From NCBI GenBank assembly GCA_018902545.1, contig JAHIQM010000022.1:16833-80832 (forward strand): a stretch of 64,000 nucleotides of DNA. Reading direction: 5' to 3'. The notes beneath the pieces are model-generated. The model ran no database searches, was not told the origin of the DNA, and saw only the letters and a program-made list of their open reading frames with translations. Shown here piece by piece: positions 58,158-64,000 of the stretch. The position numbers and the translations under genes were made by a program. The DNA is from Pseudomonadota bacterium (GTDB lineage Bacteria > Desulfobacterota > Desulfovibrionia > Desulfovibrionales > Desulfomicrobiaceae). Positions within the stretch are counted from its first letter, which is position 1. Each line of letters opens with the position of its first letter.

Positions 58158-59398
58158 CAAAGCACCTCCATGCGGGGCACGGCCGTAAGCAAACGGCCAC
58201 GGAATCCTGCCCCGCGCAGGCTCTCCACGATTTCATGGGCGATGTTCCAGGGCAGGATCAGGATGTCGTCTGGAGCCAGGGCCAGAAGCTCTTCGGGAGA
58301 AACCACCGGTATATGGCTGCCGGGCAAAAGCCGCCCTTGTTTGACAGGATTGCGATCGGCCACGGCCAGGATGCCGTCCGCCTTCACTCCAGCCGCGTTC
58401 AGGAAGGTGTTGCCCTTGGCCGCCGCGCCGTAAGCTCCGACCCGGCGTCCCTGCTCCCGGCTCTCGGCCATCCAGTTCCGGAAATCGTCCAGCACGTGCC
58501 GCACGCGTTCGTCAAAGCCCTTGTAAAAGGCATCGCCGCCAAGTCCCCGGCGAAGCTCCAGGTCGCGCAGCGCCCGCACCGATTCGGACGCAAAGGCTGC
58601 GACCCGCGCACGGGCCAACACCCGCAGCGACCCTCCGTGAGTGGGCAGTTCCTCGACATGGGCCACGTGGAGACCGTGCCTCGTGAGCAGTCGCTCCATG
58701 GCCAGAAAAGACCAATAGGCGTAATGCTCGTGATACATGGTATCGAATTGCACGCCTTCGACCATCCGGAGCAGATGCGGGGCCTCGATGGACACCATCC
58801 CTTGCGGTCCGGCCAATCGTGCGAGACCGGCGACGAAATCGTTCACATCGGGCACATGCGCGAGCACGTTGTTGGCAATGACCAGATCGGCATGTCGGCC
58901 CAGACGCGCCAGCAAAACCTCCGCGCTGTCCACGCCAAGGAAGGCCACTTCCGTCGGCACGCCGCTCTCCCGCGCCGCCCTGGCGATATTGGCGGCCGGT
59001 TCCACGCCCAGACAGGGCACACCCGCAGCCACGAAATTGCGCAACAGGTAGCCGTCGTTGCTGGCCGCCTCGATCACCAGACTCCCGCCGTTGAGCCCGA
59101 GCCGCCGTATCATCGCCTCAGAGTAACGGCGAGCGTGCTCAAGCCACGACTCGGACGTCGAGGAAAAATAGGCGTAGTCCGAGAAGATGCCCTCCGCATC
59201 GACAACGGTGTCAAGCTGCACCATGCGGCACTCGGCGCAGACCACGGCCCGCAGCGGAAAGCTCGGCTCGGCCTCAAGGTCCGCGCCGGGGGGCAGATAG
59301 GAATTGGCCAGGGGCATCCTGCCCAGATCGCAGAATGTGGTGCCGATGGACCCTTTGCAGGAACGGCAGGCTGTCACGGGTCGTGCCTCGTTTCTCAT
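58157..59398 (-). CDS. Nucleotide-sugar C-methyltransferase (Methyltransf_13/14)
   Basis: 413 residues from ATG 59398, four-base overlap with rfbG. The N-terminal zinc finger CRSCKGSIGTTFCDLGRMPLANSYLP ... VVCAECRMVQLD (CxxC and CxxC) precedes a SAM-binding core LVIEAASNDGYLLRNFVAAGVPCLGVEPAANIARAARESGVPTEVAFLG, LVIANNVLAHVPDVNDFVAGL, with EHYAYWSFLAMERLLTRHGL, and a C-terminal Methyltransf_14 region (VGAYGAAAKGNTFLNAAGVKADGILAVADRNPVKQGRLLPGSHIPVVSPEELLALAPDDILILPWNIAHEI). This three-part layout is that of TylC3/NovU-type enzymes that add methyl to a carbon next to a 4-keto group. It makes a branched-chain sugar likely. Confidence 0.9.
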   Translation of the reverse strand: MRNEARPVTACRSCKGSIGTTFCDLGRMPLANSYLPPGADLEAEPSFPLRAVVCAECRMVQLDTVVDAEGIFSDYAYFSSTSESWLEHARRYSEAMIRRLGLNGGSLVIEAASNDGYLLRNFVAAGVPCLGVEPAANIARAARESGVPTEVAFLGVDSAEVLLARLGRHADLVIANNVLAHVPDVNDFVAGLARLAGPQGMVSIEAPHLLRMVEGVQFDTMYHEHYAYWSFLAMERLLTRHGLHVAHVEELPTHGGSLRVLARARVAAFASESVRALRDLELRRGLGGDAFYKGFDERVRHVLDDFRNWMAESREQGRRVGAYGAAAKGNTFLNAAGVKADGILAVADRNPVKQGRLLPGSHIPVVSPEELLALAPDDILILPWNIAHEIVESLRGAGFRGRLLTAVPRMEVL

Positions 59399-60462
59399 GC
59401 CTGCACCTGCGTTGCCGAGGAGGACAAAGCTTTGCCGACTTCGTTTTTCGAGTAGTCGCCCATATCCAGACCACTTGCCCAAGCGGAGTACCACTGCGCG
59501 GTCCTGGCGATGGCACTTGGCGTGTCGTAACAGGGGGACCATCCCAGAACACGATGCGCGAGGCTGCTGTCCAGGGCCAGCCTCCGCTGTTCGGCGATGA
59601 CGGGAACTCCTGAAATTTCCCAGCGTACCGGTCGGCCCGTCGCGGCCTCCCAGTGGCCAATCAGATCCCGCACCCGCAACTCGGCGTCCTGCGGACCAAA
59701 GTTGAGGGCCTCCGGCACCGGGGAATCGGCGGCCAAGGCCTGGGCCAGCAACAGATAGCCGCGCAGCACGTCCAGCACATGCTGAAATGGGCGCGTGGCG
59801 TCGGGGCTGCGCAACACAAGAGAGCTGCCGCTTCTCTCGGCCCGCACCAGATCCGGCACCAGACGATCAAGAGCGAAATCCCCACCGCCAATGACGTTCC
59901 CTGCACGGGCCGTGGCCATGGGCGGCATCTGGCTCTTGAAGGAATGCCGCCAGGCTGTCACGGCCAATTCGGCCGCGGCTTTGGAAGCGCTGTAGGGATC
60001 AACTCCGCCCAGCGCATCGTTCTCCCGAAAGGGCCGTCCCGTGTTGTCGTTGCGATAAACCTTATCCGAGGTGACCACCACCGCCGCCGCGACGTCGCGT
60101 TGACCGCGCAAGGCTTGCAGCAGGTGCGCCGTGCCCGTCACGTTGGTGGCGAAGGTTCCGCCTGGATCGCGATACCCCTCACCCACCAGCGATTGCGCGG
60201 CCAGATGAAAGACAACCTCGGGACGCGCCTCGCGCACGATTTCCTCAACCTTCCCCGGCACGCGGATGTCGGCCGGATATGAACGACGCATCCTTGCGGA
60301 CACGCCCAGCAGATCATAGGCTAGGGAATGAATCGACGGCAGAGAAAGCCCCGACACTTCCGCGCCGAGGGCTTGCAGCATGAGACAGAGCCAGGCGCCC
60401 TTGAATCCGGTGTGGCCTGTGACCAGCACGCGGCGCCCGCTCCAGAACCCGGTGGAAACCAT
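59395..60462 (-). CDS. rfbG: CDP-glucose 4,6-dehydratase
   Basis: 355 residues from ATG 60462, two bases after rfbF. Extended SDR: RRVLVTGHTGFKGAWLCLMLQALGAEV, AAQSLVGEGYRDPGGTFATNVTGTAHLLQAL, VVVTSDKVYRNDNTGRPFRENDALGGVDPYSASKAAAEL (YSASK catalytic motif), TARAGNVIGGGDFALDRLVPDLVRA. Converts CDP-glucose to CDP-4-keto-6-deoxyglucose. HTGFKG and SDKVYRN are typical RfbG. The upstream open frame runs to 60618 but is the shadow of rfbF. Confidence 0.94.
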   Translation of the reverse strand: MVSTGFWSGRRVLVTGHTGFKGAWLCLMLQALGAEVSGLSLPSIHSLAYDLLGVSARMRRSYPADIRVPGKVEEIVREARPEVVFHLAAQSLVGEGYRDPGGTFATNVTGTAHLLQALRGQRDVAAAVVVTSDKVYRNDNTGRPFRENDALGGVDPYSASKAAAELAVTAWRHSFKSQMPPMATARAGNVIGGGDFALDRLVPDLVRAERSGSSLVLRSPDATRPFQHVLDVLRGYLLLAQALAADSPVPEALNFGPQDAELRVRDLIGHWEAATGRPVRWEISGVPVIAEQRRLALDSSLAHRVLGWSPCYDTPSAIARTAQWYSAWASGLDMGDYSKNEVGKALSSSATQVQA

Positions 60463-60464
60463 GT

Positions 60465-61235
60465 TCACCAGTTCCTCCAGGGCGCGCCGCCCTCGGCCCA
60501 GAGGCGCTCCAGCCTGTCCCGGTCCCGAAGGGTGTCCATGGGCTGCCAGAACCCGTGGTGTTCGTAGGCGTGCAATTCGCCGTCGCGGGCCAGCCCGCGC
60601 AGCGGTTCCTCCTCCCATACGGTGTCGTCTCCGGCAATGCGCGTAAGCACCTGCGGCGAAAGAACGAAAAATCCGCCATTGATGCTCCCACCATCGCCAA
60701 TGGGCTTTTCGACAAAGGCGCTGACCCGCGACCCGTCCGTGGCCAGGGAGCCGAAACGGCCGGGCGGGGACACGGCGGTTACTGTCGCCGCGCGACCATG
60801 ACGGCGATGGAAGTCAATGAGCGTGCTTATGTCGACATTCGCCACACCGTCGCCATAGGTCATGCAGAAGGCATCCTCCTCTGCCAGCAGATGCCCGATA
60901 CGCCGCAGGCGGCCGCCGGTCTGGGTGTTTTCTCCGGTGTCAATGAGGCTGATGCGCCAGGAGTCCGCCGCCGGTCGCAGGATCTCCACCTGCCGGCTGG
61001 CGAGGTCAACCACGATATCCGAGGCGTGCAGCGCGTAATTGAGGAAATACTCCTTGATCTGCCAGCCCCGGTAGCCAAGACAGATGATGAAATCACGCAC
61101 GCCGTGGCCGGCGTAAATCTTCATGATGTGCCACAGGATGGGCCTACCCCCGATCTCGACCATGGGCTTGGGGCGCAGACCGGTCTCCTCGGACAGGCGT
61201 GTTCCGCGCCCACCGGCTAGAATAACAGCTTTCAC
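60465..61235 (-). CDS. rfbF: Glucose-1-phosphate cytidylyltransferase
   Basis: 256 residues from GTG 61235, with AGGAG eight bases upstream inside the preceding gene and a GTGA overlap with its stop. Nucleotidyltransferase fold: KAVILAGGRGTRLSEETGLRPKPMVEIGGRPILWHIMKIY (the signature GGxGTRLxEET), FCMTYGDGVANVDIS, SINGGFFVLSPQVL, and EPLRGLARDGELHAYEHHGFWQPMDTLRD. Makes CDP-glucose, the first committed step of the CDP-sugar branch. Confidence 0.95.
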   Translation of the reverse strand: MKAVILAGGRGTRLSEETGLRPKPMVEIGGRPILWHIMKIYAGHGVRDFIICLGYRGWQIKEYFLNYALHASDIVVDLASRQVEILRPAADSWRISLIDTGENTQTGGRLRRIGHLLAEEDAFCMTYGDGVANVDISTLIDFHRRHGRAATVTAVSPPGRFGSLATDGSRVSAFVEKPIGDGGSINGGFFVLSPQVLTRIAGDDTVWEEEPLRGLARDGELHAYEHHGFWQPMDTLRDRDRLERLWAEGGAPWRNW

Positions 61236-63595
61236 GACAGGACTATCTCCTGGGTCTTGCTATAAAAATTCCGGACAAAGCGGTCGGCCTGTCCCAGCGG
61301 GTTGGCTGCGATCATGTCGCGCAAGCCGTGGCGCAGGGCCAGTCGTCGGGTCCGGTCCTTTGCCAGCATGGCCGCCTGTTCCACGTAATTATCGGTGCTG
61401 AACACGGCCAGGTCCCCGAGTCCGGCGTTGGAAAGGTTTGAATAGGACAGGCGCTCCGGGAATCCGGGACCGACCAGGCTGATCGTGGGCACGCCCATCC
61501 ACAGAGCCTCGCAGGTCGTGGTGCCGCCCACGTGGGGCAGGCTGTCCAGGGCGATGTCGATCTCGTTGTAGTGCTGCAGGTGCGTGCCGCGCACGCCGAT
61601 GAAATCGAGGCGGCCCGGGTCCACGTTTCGGGCCGCGAAGGCAGTCCGCGCGTTGGCCTTGAAGCTCGGCGTCGCGGCTTCGGGTCTCAGGAAGAGGAAA
61701 TGGGAGCCAGGCACCCGGCGCAGCACCGCGGTCCAGCAATCGAGACATGCCTCGGTTATTTTGTAGGGGTTGTTGGCCGTGCCGAAGGTCAGGCGTCCGC
61801 GCCGGTCCTCGGAAAGCCCGCCCGCGATGGGAACGTCGGCAAAGTTGTTGCGCCCCACCACGACCCACGTCTCGGGCAGCTCGAAGGGCCGCTCGATGAG
61901 CAGGCGCGGATCGGGCGGGAGTATGTACGGATCCACCACGATGTAATCGATGGTCTCCAGACCGGCGGAATGGGGATAGCCCAGCCAGCTCGCCCCGATG
62001 CGGGCCGGACGGTAGGCCATAACGTCGAGCTTGTTCATGGCCGTAGAACCGCCCAGCTCGAAAAGGATGTCGAGGTTGTCCGCGGCAATGCCTTCGGCCA
62101 CCTGCTCGCTGGTCTGCCCAGGCCACCAGCGGTAGGCCGTGACCTGCTTCTCGATCTGGACTTGCGCAGGCGAGGGCGATCCCTCGTAAAAGGAGTAGCA
62201 ATAGACTTCGAACCGGTCCCGGTCGTAGCGAGACAGCAGTGGATAGGCGAAATAGGCGACCGGATGGTTGCGCAGGTCGCTGGACATGAAACCGACACGG
62301 AGCTTGCGCTTTGAAGCCATGGCGGGCAGGGCCGCATGCGTGAAGGCCCTGACGCCCCCTATGACCCCGCGCCCCCACTGCCGGTGCCACTCCACGAGTT
62401 TCACCCTGTCCTCCATACTTTCGACCTGGCCAAGCTCGTAATGCACTGCCGCGATTTTGCCGTGCGCCTGCCAAGCCGGCAGGATCTCGCCGAGACGGCC
62501 AGTGGCCGCCATGCGCTTCAGATCCATCACCCGCGAAAAGATCGTGCGCAGCGTGCGTGCGGTCTCAAGCCGCCTCTCAGGGTGCCGGTCCTGCAGGTCG
62601 CAGGCGACGGCGTAGGCGGCTTCCATATGCTCCGCCTCGCTCCCGTAGCGGCTGCGTGCAAGGCTGTCGATGAGCCTTTCGGCGGCCTGCCATGCATCGG
62701 GATTGGCGGCCAGAGCGCGCCGCAAGGCTTCGTTGGCCATGCGGCGGTTTGCTTCGCCAGTCCCGTCGCCGCAGGTCTGCGCAAGGAGCAGGTTGGCCGG
62801 AAAATGGTCAGGGTCTGCAGCCAGAACTTGGGCGAGCAGCCTCCTGGCCTCGTCGATGCGACCGGCGTTGTACCGAATTCGGGCGAGCATGACTGTGGCT
62901 TCAGGGTCGTCCGGACGCACGGCCCGGAAGCGGTCGATGGCCGCTGCGGCTTCGTCGGGCCTGCCCAGCGTTGTGAGCGCCTGAACATGGGTCCTGAACG
63001 TCAGTGGATCGGTCGGAGCAAGGGAGGCAGCCCTGGCCAGGACCTGCAGGCCGGGCTCGGTCCTGCCCTGCCGAAAAAGCGCGACCCCCTGCAGCCGCAG
63101 GAATTCCGCGTTGCGTGGCTCCAGACGCACGGCTTCCCCGAACGCGTCGGCCGCCGCCTTGAAATTGCCCATAACGTCGTAGATGTTGCCCGTGTTAATC
63201 CAGGCAGAGGCAACGCGCGGGCGGAGTTTTCGCGCCAGCTCGAACATGCCGAGTGCCTGCTCGAACCGACCAGCCCGCTTCAGCATCACCCCGAGCAGGT
63301 TGGCGAGTTCGAAATCCTTTGGTTTCCTGGATTGTAGAGGCTCAAGCAGAGCAATGGCCTCGTCGTGCCGATGCAGGGCGCTCAGGGACAAGGCGTGGGG
63401 TAAAGCCTGGACCCGCGCCGAAGCCATGAGGACAACGGCCCGCTCAAAGGCCTTCAAGGCTTCCTCGTGACTGCCTGATTGATGCAGGGCAAAGCCGAGA
63501 TGCTGCCACGCCAGCGCGTCTGCGGTCTGAACGGCGACACGCTCACGCAACATCTTGATCCGGGCATTGAGTTCGGCGCGAACTTCTGGATTCAA
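61232..63595 (-). CDS. TPR-repeat glycosyltransferase, OGT/SPINDLY type (GT41)
   Basis: 787 residues; TTG 63595 start (NPEVRAELN) supported by GGAG eight bases upstream. Residues about 25-280 are TPR repeats (ADALAWQHLGFALHQSGSHEEALKAFERA and others). The C-terminal half matches O-linked GlcNAc transferases: KLRVGFMSSDLRNHPVAYFAYPLLSRYDRDRFEVYCYSF, ILFELGGSTAMNKLDVMAYRPARIGASWLGYPHSAGLETIDYIVVD, LTFGTANNPYKITEACLDCWTAVLRRVPGSHFLFLRPE, DIALDSLPHVGGTTTCEALWMGVPTISLVGPGFPERLSYSNLSNAGLGDLAVFSTDNYVEQA. It probably glycosylates proteins, such as flagellin, or other acceptors with the sugar made downstream. First gene of the operon. Confidence 0.92.
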   Translation of the reverse strand: MNPEVRAELNARIKMLRERVAVQTADALAWQHLGFALHQSGSHEEALKAFERAVVLMASARVQALPHALSLSALHRHDEAIALLEPLQSRKPKDFELANLLGVMLKRAGRFEQALGMFELARKLRPRVASAWINTGNIYDVMGNFKAAADAFGEAVRLEPRNAEFLRLQGVALFRQGRTEPGLQVLARAASLAPTDPLTFRTHVQALTTLGRPDEAAAAIDRFRAVRPDDPEATVMLARIRYNAGRIDEARRLLAQVLAADPDHFPANLLLAQTCGDGTGEANRRMANEALRRALAANPDAWQAAERLIDSLARSRYGSEAEHMEAAYAVACDLQDRHPERRLETARTLRTIFSRVMDLKRMAATGRLGEILPAWQAHGKIAAVHYELGQVESMEDRVKLVEWHRQWGRGVIGGVRAFTHAALPAMASKRKLRVGFMSSDLRNHPVAYFAYPLLSRYDRDRFEVYCYSFYEGSPSPAQVQIEKQVTAYRWWPGQTSEQVAEGIAADNLDILFELGGSTAMNKLDVMAYRPARIGASWLGYPHSAGLETIDYIVVDPYILPPDPRLLIERPFELPETWVVVGRNNFADVPIAGGLSEDRRGRLTFGTANNPYKITEACLDCWTAVLRRVPGSHFLFLRPEAATPSFKANARTAFAARNVDPGRLDFIGVRGTHLQHYNEIDIALDSLPHVGGTTTCEALWMGVPTISLVGPGFPERLSYSNLSNAGLGDLAVFSTDNYVEQAAMLAKDRTRRLALRHGLRDMIAANPLGQADRFVRNFYSKTQEIVLS

Positions 63596-64000
63596 GCGAT
63601 TTTCTCCGAAACGAATATAATGACAGACACCAGCACAAAGCTCCCCACAAGAGGCATAGAGTCATCGGACTCGGGCTCAAGATCTGATCAAAATTGCTTT
63701 ATTTCTTTTCTACTTCGCTCAACCCTGAATTAATCATCCCCTGATTCATTTTCTTCATGACATTATGCATAATTAAGTAAGCAGTTATAGGCTAATAGTC
63801 TATTTCTAAATTTGGAGTTGAATCAGTTTTTTGATATTTAGATATAAACTGAAGCCGCTTGCCAGCGGGGTCTCGAACGTGAACCATCGCCTGTCTGCTG
63901 AAGGATGCCGCATTGAACCTCCCTGCGCCGTGCTGTAGCGCTCACTGTGCCAGCATCGCGACATCAGAAAAATTCAGAATCATCCGTAGATTTTGTGGAA
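63596..64000. other. 405-base region upstream of the glycan operon
   Basis: AT-rich between 63720 and 63850, then more GC-rich. It should hold the operon promoter (minus strand); TATATT near 63619-63624 (minus) is a weak -10 candidate. No gene, hairpin with U-tract or repeat is clear; a gene beyond the right edge cannot be seen. Confidence 0.4.

Noticed and set aside
61232..63595. Flagellin glycosylation island by proximity
   Set aside because: No flagellin gene lies in the window; flgE is 40 kb away, so the acceptor remains a hypothesis.

Overview
The window reads as a chromosomal segment of a GC-rich Gram-negative bacterium, most likely a deltaproteobacterial sulfate reducer of the Desulfovibrionales (a Desulfomicrobium/Desulfovibrio-like genome). 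This assignment is inferred from gene content (FeoA-FeoB-FeoA locus, solitary GltB-type glutamate synthase, flagellar hook gene, PAS-rich hybrid kinase, DUF3047, katG) and not from a marker gene. Genes are densely packed, often with 4-8 base stop/start overlaps, and several starts are GTG or TTG supported by a good Shine-Dalgarno sequence.

Layout. 1-6.1 kb: a NarL-type two-component pair (regulator cut by the window edge), rnk, a slipin/NfeD membrane pair and an orphan zinc-binding protein ZnuA behind a promoter covered by two dyads. 6.3-8.6 kb: tRNA-Leu(CAA) followed by an accessory patch holding a HigB/HigA-type toxin-antitoxin pair and an AT-rich gene with an Rx4H motif framed by clusters of inverted repeats. 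8.7-18 kb: housekeeping genes (rsmG, fabD, argS, a SPOR protein, speB, an RlmD-like RNA methylase, an acyl-CoA synthetase), then a yybP-ykoY (manganese) riboswitch with an overlapping terminator in front of htpX. 18-24.5 kb: a DUF3047 protein, flgE, a DapF-like racemase, uppP, a CYTH protein, an M29 aminopeptidase and a lone Hpt protein. 24.6-34 kb: a DtxR-type regulator and a long coupled run feoA-feoB-feoA, two rSAM/selenodomain-associated transferases, a phosphotransferase, a SUI1/YciH protein and a four-PAS hybrid kinase. 34-37 kb: greA and the ilvB-ilvN acetolactate synthase operon with a valine-rich leader peptide and attenuator. 37-45.5 kb: a SLOG-like protein, a COG2509 flavoprotein, a HAD phosphatase, a K+ channel with two RCK modules, an iron-type alcohol dehydrogenase, cysE-cysK and an HU protein. 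45.6-53.3 kb: gltB and katG. 53.4-53.8 kb: two MITE-like insertions with target duplications. 53.9-56.4 kb: a solute-binding protein, a lipoprotein and a YpfJ-type metalloprotease. 56.7-63.6 kb, all on the minus strand: a CDP-deoxysugar operon (OGT-like TPR glycosyltransferase, rfbF, rfbG, C-methyltransferase, RfbC-like epimerase, NAD-dependent reductase/epimerase).

How parts work together. The feo genes import Fe(II), probably under the adjacent DtxR homologue. cysE and cysK make cysteine from serine. ilvBN starts branched-chain amino acid synthesis and is attenuated by translation of its leader. The last operon builds a CDP-linked 6-deoxy, probably C-methyl-branched sugar and contains its own candidate protein glycosyltransferase. 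The most interesting points are the Mn riboswitch placed on a protease gene, the repeat-framed candidate HEPN gene next to tRNA-Leu and HigBA, the valine attenuator, the MITE pair and the CDP-sugar/OGT operon.
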